A stretch of 37,101 bases of DNA from Actinomycetota bacterium (lineage in GTDB: Bacteria; Actinomycetota; Coriobacteriia; Anaerosomatales; UBA912), in the NCBI GenBank assembly GCA_018334075.1, contig JAGXSC010000010.1, positions 1 to 37,101 on the forward strand. The letters run 5' to 3'. The translations under genes and the position numbers were made by a program. A model generated the notes under the pieces. The model was not told where the DNA came from. It made no database searches and saw only the letters and a list, made by a program, of their open reading frames with translations. Positions 22,271 to 29,814 of this stretch are shown here, in pieces (position 1 is the first letter of the stretch; every line of letters begins with the position of its first letter).

Positions 22271-22924
22271 CAGCAGCGCAAAGTATCCCGCAAAACACAA
22301 GATCGTCCACGAAGCGCCGAAAATCCATGCGGCAATTACGTCGCCTAGCCAATGGACGCCAAGATAGACCTGCGCGTAAGCGACCAAGCCACAGACCAAA
22401 GCGCACAAGGCCAGAACCCACACTTTATACGACAGCCTCCTGGCTTCGAGCGCGAAAATCAGCGCGCCGATCCCGAGAAGCAAGAACACCTGCAGGGCAT
22501 CGCCCGACGGAAAGCCATAGCCCTCAACCGTCAAAACCTTTGCGACCTCGGCGGCGGGCCTCTCGCGTTCGAGCAGGCCGCGAGTTACAGCTCCGAGCAC
22601 CGATCCCCCGCCGACTCCGAGGGCGAGTAGAAGCGCCTCTGGCAACCGGCTCTTGGCCACCAGTATAAGAGCGGCCACAAGCGTCAATGCTGCCACAATA
22701 CTTGCATCGCCCAAGCGGGCAACCAGCGTAAAGAAGCCGTCGGCGGCGGGAAAATCTGCGCCTCTAATTGCCGCTGAGAGAGCAACATCGATAGCAACAA
22801 GCGGCCGATACAACAACAGGGCGGAGAGTAGTCCGGCAGCTCCGATTGCTGTAACCCCAAAAGCCAAAGTCAGCGTGCCCGGCCTGGGATCACGCCGCCA
22901 AAGCTCAACCGGCCGTACTCGCAC
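22235..22924 (-). CDS. PAP2-superfamily membrane protein with altered catalytic motifs
   Basis: A 229-residue protein with about six hydrophobic helices and the layout of PAP2 lipid phosphatases (undecaprenyl-diphosphate or phosphatidate phosphatases). The three catalytic motifs are changed. K-x6-RP reads R115-x6-RP, PSGH reads PSGD (Asp142 in place of the general-acid His), and SR-x5-H-x3-D reads AQ-x5-His191-x3-Asp195, so only the nucleophile His and its Asp partner remain. Activity may be lost or changed. The GTG at 22924 has AGGAG just upstream and follows the pyrophosphatase stop by 8 bases. The 3' end overlaps phoR by 36 bases in convergent orientation. Confidence 0.82.
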   Translation of the reverse strand: MRVRPVELWRRDPRPGTLTLAFGVTAIGAAGLLSALLLYRPLVAIDVALSAAIRGADFPAADGFFTLVARLGDASIVAALTLVAALILVAKSRLPEALLLALGVGGGSVLGAVTRGLLERERPAAEVAKVLTVEGYGFPSGDALQVFLLLGIGALIFALEARRLSYKVWVLALCALVCGLVAYAQVYLGVHWLGDVIAAWIFGASWTILCFAGYFALLSVDSGQDHHKS

Positions 22925-22932
22925 AAGAACTC

Positions 22933-24558
22933 CTAACCTGCCACTGCATCAACTAACCGCTCGGCGATCTGCTTCTTCCGAGACAAAACGCCATCGAGCC
23001 AGGCGGAGCCATTGGCCAAAGAAACGCCGAGGCCCCGCTCGGCCAGACGTATTTGCCCTACAGCTATTATCTCACTTCCCTCGCGAATCACATCCGTGAC
23101 CATAAGCAGCACCAAGTCGTATCCATGGACAGCTTTGAGCCCATTCATGGCGGCGGTAATCTCATCGATATGACCCATAACGCTTGTCAGATCGACCGTC
23201 TCAATCTGCGCGACGGCGATGCTCTTATCGCCCACCCTGTACTCTTTGAGATCGGCCTTTACTGCCTGCTGAGCCGAGAAAGGCATATCTGCGTCACGAG
23301 CCTTGAATACCTGCATGCCAAAGTCGATTGCGTCAACACCAAGACTCTCTGCCAGGCGGCGCGCCACCTGATGATCCACCTCGGTAGTGGTCGGCGATTT
23401 TAGCAACACAGTATCGGTCATAATCGCTGAGAGCATTACGGCGGCCATGGAGTCGGGCGGATTGATGCCTAGCTGCTCATAGCGAAGCGCAACGATTGTA
23501 GCTGTCGCTCCAACAGGCATGTTCAAGAACAAAATTGGCCCTGCTGTCTGTATGTCTCCAACCCTGTGGTGGTCAACAATCTCGACAACAGCCGCCTCTT
23601 CTACACCGGGAGCCGATTGGGATATCTCGTTGTGATCAACGAGGATCACGCGACGACGCAAACCCCTGGCGATATTGGTGCGTGTGAGGATTCCGCTGAA
23701 GTGCCCTTTGGAGTCGATCACTGCCAGCGCGCGATTTGGGCTTACCAAAAGATCTTCTGATGCCTCGCTCAACAATGTTTCTGGCTCGACCAATTGAAAC
23801 GAAGCATCGATGCTGTCTCGTACTTTGTGCGAAAGGTTGACGAGACGTGCGGTCGCATATGAATCATAAGCTGTCGAAATAATCGCTGCCCCATGCCGAG
23901 AAGCCAGCTGGATCACCTTCTCATCGGGCTTCGTCCCGCCCGTCAATATCAGGCATGCAACGCCAGCTTCGATGGCCATGGGCTGTGACCTCTTGCGATC
24001 ACCTACGATCAACGTGTCTCCCGGCGAGATATAACCCACCATGGTTGACGGCTCCATCGCCGCAATAAGAACGTTGCCCTTGAGCTCGAGGTCCCTGTCG
24101 CCGACGAGCAGCTCGCCGTGCACAGCGGCAACCAGTTGAGCAACCGATACGTGGCGCATAAGAAACCCGCGTATCTCAATCTCATCGAGGTACATTTCGG
24201 CCAAGGTCGACTGTGTCACGAATCCACGAAACGACTCCCCCTCCAGCACCGGCAGTACGCGAATCTTGTGCTCCCTCATCAAACGCCCAGCTTCAAGCAT
24301 GCTCTGATCGGCAGAAATACTGATAACGTTCCTGGACATAACATCACTGACCCGAGTCCTGACGTGTCCAAGCTCCATCGGGGGCTCCACGCCAAACTTC
24401 GCAAAGAGCCATGCGGTTTCCGGTGGCATCGGGCCGAGGCGGGCAGGAACATAGACATTCGCCGAGTCGGTAACGTTTTTCAGGTGGGCGTACGCCACAG
24501 CCGAACATATCGAATCATTATCGGGTCGCCTGTGCCCGAAAACTATGATAGGACCCAT
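22933..24558 (-). CDS. ppaC: Manganese-dependent family II inorganic pyrophosphatase with CBS and DRTGG regulatory domains
   Basis: A 541-residue cytosolic enzyme that hydrolyses pyrophosphate. The DHH catalytic domain is split by a regulatory insert. It begins VFGHRRPDNDSICSAVAYA with metal ligands, resumes with VEIVDHHRVGD, and ends with the substrate-binding SRKKQIAERL. The insert holds CBS1 (about 65-125), a DRTGG domain (about 140-245, with LILTGGTKPDEK) and CBS2 (about 250-310). In characterised relatives these domains let AMP and ADP inhibit and ATP or diadenosine polyphosphates activate; that is family knowledge. The ATG at 24558 is chosen over 24606 because AAGGAG lies 8 bases upstream and the metal motif follows. 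It comes 44 bases after pcrA. Confidence 0.92.
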   Translation of the reverse strand: MGPIIVFGHRRPDNDSICSAVAYAHLKNVTDSANVYVPARLGPMPPETAWLFAKFGVEPPMELGHVRTRVSDVMSRNVISISADQSMLEAGRLMREHKIRVLPVLEGESFRGFVTQSTLAEMYLDEIEIRGFLMRHVSVAQLVAAVHGELLVGDRDLELKGNVLIAAMEPSTMVGYISPGDTLIVGDRKRSQPMAIEAGVACLILTGGTKPDEKVIQLASRHGAAIISTAYDSYATARLVNLSHKVRDSIDASFQLVEPETLLSEASEDLLVSPNRALAVIDSKGHFSGILTRTNIARGLRRRVILVDHNEISQSAPGVEEAAVVEIVDHHRVGDIQTAGPILFLNMPVGATATIVALRYEQLGINPPDSMAAVMLSAIMTDTVLLKSPTTTEVDHQVARRLAESLGVDAIDFGMQVFKARDADMPFSAQQAVKADLKEYRVGDKSIAVAQIETVDLTSVMGHIDEITAAMNGLKAVHGYDLVLLMVTDVIREGSEIIAVGQIRLAERGLGVSLANGSAWLDGVLSRKKQIAERLVDAVAG

Positions 24559-24602
24559 CGCTTCACTCCTTGCCACATCGGCACCAGGCGCCACAGCCTG
24601 AC

Positions 24603-26744
24603 TCAATCACTTCCGCCTGTCTGAACCTTACGCAAGGGGGCAAAGTCTTTCAAAAGGTTCTTTCTACCCAAACCCTTGAAGTCCACCGTGACCTTTTCCC
24701 CAGCTACATCAACTATAACCCCAACTCCAAAAACCTTATGCTCCACTACTTCGCCGGTCAAATACTGTGCGCCCGCCACAGGAGTCCGCACTGCAGTTTT
24801 TGGCGGAGTGACAAACCCGCCGCTTAGATGCTCCTGCGGGATCTCGGCAATGAATCTGCTCGGGGCGTTATAGTTGGTAGTGCCGTAGAGCGAACGTGAC
24901 CGGGCATGGGTAAGGTAGAGTCGCTCGCGCGCTCTTGTTATCGCCACATACGCCAGGCGCCGCTCTTCTTCGAGGCCTGATGAATCGAACATAGAGTTTG
25001 CGTGAGGAAATATGCTGTCCTCCAAGCCGGCGATGAAAACTACCGGAAACTCAAGTCCTTTTGCGGTATGGATTGTCATCAGTGTCACCGTCTCGCTGCC
25101 CTCGGCCACAGAGTCCAGATCACTCCTGAGCGCGAGCCACTCCATGAAGCCTGGAAGTCCTACGGGGGCCTCCTCTTCCGAGAACGCACGCGCCGATGCG
25201 TATTCATCTACTACCCCGAGAAACTCCCGGATGTTTTCGATCCTTCCGCTTGACTCAAAGGTGTTTTCCGACTGAAGCTCGCCGATAAGCCCTGTGCGCT
25301 CGATGGCAGCTTCGATCTGATCGCGCAAGGTCGCTGCTGCACTGGCCCGAAGCTCATCGAGGAGCTCCACAAACGGTCCGACCTTGGCCGCCGGCCCACT
25401 GCCGTACTCTCCAGCGGCGCACCGCCTCAAGACAGCCTCGAAGGGCTCAGCCCTTGAAATCGCTTCGGCCTCCAGGCGCTCGACCGTAGTCTTACCTATA
25501 CCCCTGCGAGGCTTGTTGATTATGCGCTTGAGCGATATCTCATCCGCTGCGTTCACCATGACCTTCAGATACGCCATCACGTCCCGGATCTCGGCGCGCT
25601 CAAAGAACTTTGTGCCTCCGACAATCTGGTAAGGCGTCCCGGATCGCAGGAGTGCGTCTTCTATAACTCGGCTCTGAGCGTTGGTTCGATAGAAGATCGC
25701 AAAGTCAGAGTAGCCGCGGTTCTCATCGCGCAAAAGGCGCTCTATCTCACTGGCGATGAAACGGCCTTCGTCTCTCTCATCTTCGGCGCGATAACGCGTA
25801 ATAGACTCGCCTCCAGCGTTCGCGGTCCAAAGTGTCTTGGGTTTTCGGCCCGAATTGTTGGCGACTACCGCATTGGCGGCGGCCAGAATCGTCGCACTCG
25901 AGCGATAGTTTTGCTCGAGGCGAACAACAGCCGCTTCGGGATAATCTTTCTCAAACTCCAGTATGTTGCTGATATCGGCGCCTCGCCATGAGTATATTGA
26001 CTGGTCATCATCGCCGACGACCATAAGGTTTCGCCTCTTTGAAGCTAGCAGATTCACTATGCGGTACTGCGCATGGTTAGTGTCCTGGTATTCGTCGACC
26101 ATAATGTAGATGAAGCGCTCCTGGTAAGCCTCGAGCGCCTCCGGACAGCTGGTCAACAAGGTGTGCGTTTCCACAAGCAGATCATCGAAATCCATCGCGT
26201 TGGAGTCGCGCATTCGGCGTTTATAGCGAGCGAACACTTTCGCTGCGGCCTTATCGATTGGAGTCACTGCGGAAGAGGCTAGCTCTGCAGGGCCGATTAG
26301 CTCATTTTTTGCCAGGGAGACACGGCTGGCTATCCCGGGTACGGGGTAGCGCTTCTCGTCAAGCCCTATGCTCTTCATGACCTCCTTTATCATCCTTTTG
26401 CTGTCGTCAGCGTCGTAGATGGTAAAGGAGCGGTCAAAACCGATTAGATCCGAATGCGCCCGAAGCATCCGCACGCACATCGCATGAAACGTCATCACCC
26501 ACATAGCGCGCGACTTTGCAGCACACAGCTGCGCAAGCCGGTGCTTCATCTCGGAGGCGGACTTGTTGGTAAACGTAATCGCCAGAATCTGATGAGGTGA
26601 TGCGAGGCCATTCTCTACTATATGGGCAATCCGATGCGTCAGCACCCTGGTCTTGCCGGAGCCGGCGCCAGCCAGAACGAGCAAAGGGCCCTCGGTGCTG
26701 GTCGCTGCATCGTGTTGCGCGGGGTTGAGATCTGAAAGTCGCAT
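24603..26744 (-). CDS. pcrA: UvrD/PcrA-type ATP-dependent DNA helicase
   Basis: A 713-residue superfamily 1A 3'-5' helicase for excision repair and for clearing proteins from DNA. Motifs in order: Q-motif LNPAQHDAA, Walker A LAGAGSGKTRVLTHRIA, motif Ia ITFTNKSASEM, Walker B IMVDEYQDTNHAQYRIV, motif III VGDDDQSIYSWRGAD, motif IV VRLEQNYRSS, motif V TIHTAKGLEFPVVFI and motif VI RRLAYVAITRARERLYLTHA. The C-terminal tail ends in the Tudor-like fold (VEHKVFGVGVIVDV) typical of PcrA. The start is the ATG at 26744 or 26750. There is no ribosome site, but TATACC lies just upstream, so the message could be leaderless. The pyrophosphatase gene is next in the same direction. Confidence 0.94.
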   Translation of the reverse strand: MRLSDLNPAQHDAATSTEGPLLVLAGAGSGKTRVLTHRIAHIVENGLASPHQILAITFTNKSASEMKHRLAQLCAAKSRAMWVMTFHAMCVRMLRAHSDLIGFDRSFTIYDADDSKRMIKEVMKSIGLDEKRYPVPGIASRVSLAKNELIGPAELASSAVTPIDKAAAKVFARYKRRMRDSNAMDFDDLLVETHTLLTSCPEALEAYQERFIYIMVDEYQDTNHAQYRIVNLLASKRRNLMVVGDDDQSIYSWRGADISNILEFEKDYPEAAVVRLEQNYRSSATILAAANAVVANNSGRKPKTLWTANAGGESITRYRAEDERDEGRFIASEIERLLRDENRGYSDFAIFYRTNAQSRVIEDALLRSGTPYQIVGGTKFFERAEIRDVMAYLKVMVNAADEISLKRIINKPRRGIGKTTVERLEAEAISRAEPFEAVLRRCAAGEYGSGPAAKVGPFVELLDELRASAAATLRDQIEAAIERTGLIGELQSENTFESSGRIENIREFLGVVDEYASARAFSEEEAPVGLPGFMEWLALRSDLDSVAEGSETVTLMTIHTAKGLEFPVVFIAGLEDSIFPHANSMFDSSGLEEERRLAYVAITRARERLYLTHARSRSLYGTTNYNAPSRFIAEIPQEHLSGGFVTPPKTAVRTPVAGAQYLTGEVVEHKVFGVGVIVDVAGEKVTVDFKGLGRKNLLKDFAPLRKVQTGGSD

Positions 26745-26753
26745 GATCATGGG

Positions 26754-26759
26754 GGTATA
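26754..26759 (-). promoter_or_regulatory. Possible -10 box of a leaderless pcrA transcript
   Basis: On the minus strand TATACC ends 4 bases before the ATG at 26750 and 10 before the ATG at 26744. A start of transcription about 7 bases past the box would fall on or beside the start codons, which would explain the missing ribosome site. No good -35 is visible. Confidence 0.3.
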
Positions 26760-26810
26760 GTTTACATGCGCCAGGGTCGAACTATCCAGAAAAATCAAAT
26801 CAGGACACAC

Positions 26811-27011
26811 TTATTTCTTGAACTTTATCATCGAGAAAGAGTCCCCTGTTTTCGGCAAGCACTTGTGGTGAGTGACCTTAAGGTCTCCTTGCGTGTGTTG
26901 AATGTTGCCGCACCTCTCGCAAGCTGGCAGATTACATACGACGCAGCGGCCGATCCGAGTAGAATCCGCAGCTCCGCAATACAGACAACAACGCAATCCC
27001 AGCCGTGTCAA
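26811..27011 (-). CDS. Small cysteine-rich zinc-finger-like protein
   Basis: A 66-residue frame with regularly paired cysteines: CCLYCG, CVVCNLPACERCG, then IQHT and THHKC. This arrangement suggests one or two zinc knuckles and is unlikely in random sequence. There is no signal peptide or membrane helix. The start is a TTG at 27011 with only a weak G-rich ribosome site (GGGGGCAGG), so the exact N-terminus is open. It lies between aroF and pcrA in the same direction, 66 bases after aroF and about 60 before pcrA. I do not recognise a named family. The gene is supported by the cysteine pattern and position rather than by homology. Confidence 0.5.
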   Translation of the reverse strand: MTRLGLRCCLYCGAADSTRIGRCVVCNLPACERCGNIQHTQGDLKVTHHKCLPKTGDSFSMIKFKK

Positions 27012-27077
27012 CTGCCTGCCCCCATATGATGCTTTTTTGTTTTTACCTGATCATCGATGCGGAGCTTGCAAGTCGAG

Positions 27078-27887
27078 CTATCGGATATTCCTGTTTACCG
27101 CTCCCGCCACCAACTTTAATTCGCCAACAAGTTTAGTTAATCCTTCTAAATCTAAAGATTGGGCCCCATCGCATAAAGCCTCCCGCGGATTTGGGTGCAC
27201 TTCGACCATCAAGCCATCAGCGCCTACCGCTACAGCCGCGCGTGAAACCGCAGGAACAAAGTCGGCTGAACCGGTAGGATGAGATACATCGATGACGATC
27301 GGCAGCAATGACAGCTTCTTGACGACAGGCACCGCGGTGATATCGAGAGTAAAGCGTGTAGCCGTCTCAAACGTCCGGATTCCCCGCTCACACAAGATAA
27401 CGTTCTCGTTACCCTGCATGGTGATGTAATTGCTGGCCTGAAGCCACTCCTCGATTGTGGCAGCCATTCCACGCTTGAACAGTACGGGCTTGCGGGACTC
27501 GGCCGTTATCACACCGATCTTTTTAAGCAAACTGAAATTCGCCATATTCCGGGTGCCGATCTGCAACATATCCGAGTACTCGTCGACCAACTCCGCATTG
27601 GCTGAGTCGGTGACTTCGGTTACAACCAGCAGATCGAACTCATCGGCAACCTCACGCAGTATCTGCAGACCCTTTTCTTCCAGGCCCTGAAAGGAGAATG
27701 GCGAAGTCCTTGGCTTGTACGCTCCTCCCCGCATTACTCGAATGCCGAGCTGCTTTAAAGTAGCAGCCACTTCACGCATCTGCTCTAGGCTTTCAACCGA
27801 GCAAGGACCAGCGATGATCGTCACATCACCATCACGCGAGACGGCGGGAATCGCATTGGAAGGCTTGTCGCTCTCGCCCGCAATCAT
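27078..27887 (-). CDS. aroF: 3-Deoxy-7-phosphoheptulonate synthase (DAHP synthase, type I beta)
   Basis: It condenses phosphoenolpyruvate with erythrose 4-phosphate, the first step of the shikimate pathway. The 269-residue TIM barrel lacks any N-terminal regulatory domain. Motifs are IIAGPCSVES, RGGAYKPRTSPFSFQGL, QIGTRNMANFSLL, VLFKRGMAATIEEW, ILCERGIRTFE and IDVSHPTGS, the AroA-beta/KDO8PS-like pattern. The ATG at 27887 overlaps the chorismate mutase stop (ATGA) and follows GAGGG, so an upstream in-frame extension is rejected. Separate but coupled chorismate mutase suggests that the two proteins interact, since in some bacteria they are fused and the mutase domain gives feedback control by prephenate or chorismate. 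Confidence 0.93.
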   Translation of the reverse strand: MIAGESDKPSNAIPAVSRDGDVTIIAGPCSVESLEQMREVAATLKQLGIRVMRGGAYKPRTSPFSFQGLEEKGLQILREVADEFDLLVVTEVTDSANAELVDEYSDMLQIGTRNMANFSLLKKIGVITAESRKPVLFKRGMAATIEEWLQASNYITMQGNENVILCERGIRTFETATRFTLDITAVPVVKKLSLLPIVIDVSHPTGSADFVPAVSRAAVAVGADGLMVEVHPNPREALCDGAQSLDLEGLTKLVGELKLVAGAVNRNIR

Positions 27888-28171
27888 TGATCCCTCAGCT
27901 CCTTCATCACGTGCAAAACCGTCTCGTAGATTTCCCTGAGATTTTCGGTGTAGAGTGGCCCCTCGTTGCACCGCGAGATATTGCCAAAAATCTCCTCTTC
28001 ACGCTTTGGATCGTACAAGCCCCAGTGAACCTGGGGTTTCAGCTCTCGAATGGCAAGCGCTTCTGCCGCTCGCTCATTGAGCAACCTTACGATCTGACAG
28101 TCGATCGCATCGATGCGACTGCGATGGTGCGCTATCTTATCGGCGACCTGCATATCTTCCGGTGTAGCCAT
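27884..28171 (-). CDS. Chorismate mutase, AroQ class
   Basis: A 95-residue all-helical protein that rearranges chorismate to prephenate on the way to Phe and Tyr. It shows the AroQ fold signature: HRSRIDAIDCQIVRLLNERA, AIRELK, YDPKREEEIF and GPLYTENLREIYETVLHV. The expected active-site arginines and lysine are present in the first helix and in RELK. The start is the ATG at 28171, with GGAGGTGG 6 bases upstream; longer frames run through an upstream palindrome. It is cytosolic (no signal peptide) and overlaps DAHP synthase by 4 bases, so the pair is translationally coupled. A tight complex with the synthase, as in other type I beta systems, is plausible. Confidence 0.9.
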   Translation of the reverse strand: MATPEDMQVADKIAHHRSRIDAIDCQIVRLLNERAAEALAIRELKPQVHWGLYDPKREEEIFGNISRCNEGPLYTENLREIYETVLHVMKELRDQ

Positions 28172-28196
28172 GGTTCCACCTCCGCTGGCATCACAT

Positions 28197-28216
28197 ATGT
28201 CGGCACATGCCGACAT
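28197..28216. repeat. Perfect inverted repeat upstream of chorismate mutase
   Basis: ATGTCGGC (28197-28204) and GCCGACAT (28209-28216) enclose a 4-base spacer that is itself nearly symmetric. It sits 26 bases before the chorismate mutase ATG and about 40 bases after the guaA stop. It could be an operator for the aromatic pair or the hairpin of a guaA terminator, but no T-run follows on the minus strand. The remaining part of the 82-base gap shows TTTACA (28228-28233, minus) without a matching -10. Confidence 0.45.
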
Positions 28217-28253
28217 CACGGACGCCTGTAAACAAAATACGACATTTACCGCA

Positions 28254-29804
28254 CTATTCCCACTCGATTGTGCCGGGAGGCTTGCTGGTCACGTCATACG
28301 CCACCCGATTGACCCCCTCCACCTCATTGATGATCCTGTTACTGATGGTAGCCAAAAGCTCGTGCGGGAGGCGCGCCCAGTCCGCGGTCATTGCATCCGC
28401 CGAGGCAACCGCCCTGATTATGACAGGCCGACCATATGTTCTCTCGTCGCCCATCACCCCGACACTTCGGATGTCGGGCAGCACCCCGAAGTACTGCCAC
28501 ACGGTGCGCTCCGTATCCCACGCTGAAATCTCTTCACGGATGATGGCGTCTGCCGCTCTGAGCGTGTCGAGCTTCTCCCGATCAACACCCCCGATGATCC
28601 GAACCGCCAATCCCGGTCCCGGAAACGGCTGACGATGCACGATCTCATCAGGAAGCCCGAGCTCTAATCCCACTGCCCGGACCTCGTCCTTGAATAGAGA
28701 GGTCAACGGCTCGATAAGCTCGAAATGCACCCCTGGTGGAAATGGAATCAAGTTGTGATGGCTCTTGATTTTGGCTGCTGTTTTGTTGCCGGATTCAATG
28801 ACGTCGGGATACAAAGTGCCCTGCGCAAGCCAGCGCACACCTTCGAGCTTCTCGGCTTCCTCGAAAAATACCTTCCAAAACTCCTCGCCGATCAATCGGC
28901 GCTTCTCCTCCGGGTCGGTAACTCCGGAAAGCACACTCAAGAATCTGTCCGCAGCGTCTACCGCGATGAGGTCTACATGGAACTGATCGCGGAATACACG
29001 GACGACCTCCTTCGCCTCATTGAGGCGCAGCATACCGTGATCGACGAACACGCAGGTGAGCTGATCCCCTATCGCCCTGTGCAGTAAAGCAGCTACAACG
29101 GCCGAATCTACTCCTCCCGAAAGCCCGCAGATTACCCGGCCGGCGCCCACTTTCTCCCGGACCTTCTCCACCGTCTCCTCGACGATGTTGAGCATGGTCC
29201 ATGATGGGGGAATATTCGCGATATCGTAGAGGAAGTTCCGAATGATGGTTTGGCCATACTCCGTATGCGCGACTTCGGGATGAAACTGCGTGGCATAGAG
29301 GTTGCGTGAAACGTCCTCCATCGCGGCGACATCCGTGGTCTTTGTTCGGGCAGTCACCACAAATCCTTCAGGAGGAACCGTGACACAGTCACGATGACTC
29401 ATCCAGCACTGCGATGTCTGCGGAACACCTTTGAGCAGCTTGCTATCGGGCGCAATAAGCTCAAGCTCCGCAAAACCGTATTCGCCGATCCCCGTGTTCG
29501 GGATTTTCCCGCCAAGTTGCATGGCGATCTCTTGAATGCCATAGCAGAAACCCAACACGGGTATGCCCATATCGAGGATCGCCGGGTCCATGTGAGGAGC
29601 GGCATCCGAAAAAACACTGGCGGGACCACCAGAGAGAATTATTGCAGCGGGTTTACGCCGGGCTATCTCATCTGCCGAGATATCGTAGGCCACAATCTCA
29701 CTGTAAACTCGCGCTTCACGCACTCGGCGCGCGATTAATTGTGCGTACTGGGCGCCAAAGTCCAATACGAATACAACCGGCTGCTGCTCATGATATGACG
29801 TCAC
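28254..29804 (-). CDS. guaA: GMP synthase (glutamine-hydrolysing)
   Basis: It converts XMP to GMP using glutamine and ATP. The 516 residues show the N-terminal class I glutamine amidotransferase (VLDFGAQYAQLIARRVRE, ILSGGPASVF, nucleophile Cys in VLGFCYGIQ, His-Glu in TQFHPEVAHTEYG), the ATP pyrophosphatase domain (P-loop GLSGGVDSAVVAALL) and the C-terminal dimerisation domain (RQPFPGPGLAVRI, ending VTSKPPGTIEWE). The GTG at 29804 is chosen as start because the amidotransferase follows soon after; a TTG at 29810 and a GTG at 29831 are in-frame alternatives. It follows guaB3 by 10 bases, forming an IMP-to-GMP operon. Confidence 0.95.
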   Translation of the reverse strand: MTSYHEQQPVVFVLDFGAQYAQLIARRVREARVYSEIVAYDISADEIARRKPAAIILSGGPASVFSDAAPHMDPAILDMGIPVLGFCYGIQEIAMQLGGKIPNTGIGEYGFAELELIAPDSKLLKGVPQTSQCWMSHRDCVTVPPEGFVVTARTKTTDVAAMEDVSRNLYATQFHPEVAHTEYGQTIIRNFLYDIANIPPSWTMLNIVEETVEKVREKVGAGRVICGLSGGVDSAVVAALLHRAIGDQLTCVFVDHGMLRLNEAKEVVRVFRDQFHVDLIAVDAADRFLSVLSGVTDPEEKRRLIGEEFWKVFFEEAEKLEGVRWLAQGTLYPDVIESGNKTAAKIKSHHNLIPFPPGVHFELIEPLTSLFKDEVRAVGLELGLPDEIVHRQPFPGPGLAVRIIGGVDREKLDTLRAADAIIREEISAWDTERTVWQYFGVLPDIRSVGVMGDERTYGRPVIIRAVASADAMTADWARLPHELLATISNRIINEVEGVNRVAYDVTSKPPGTIEWE

Positions 29805-29814
29805 AGTCAAAGAC

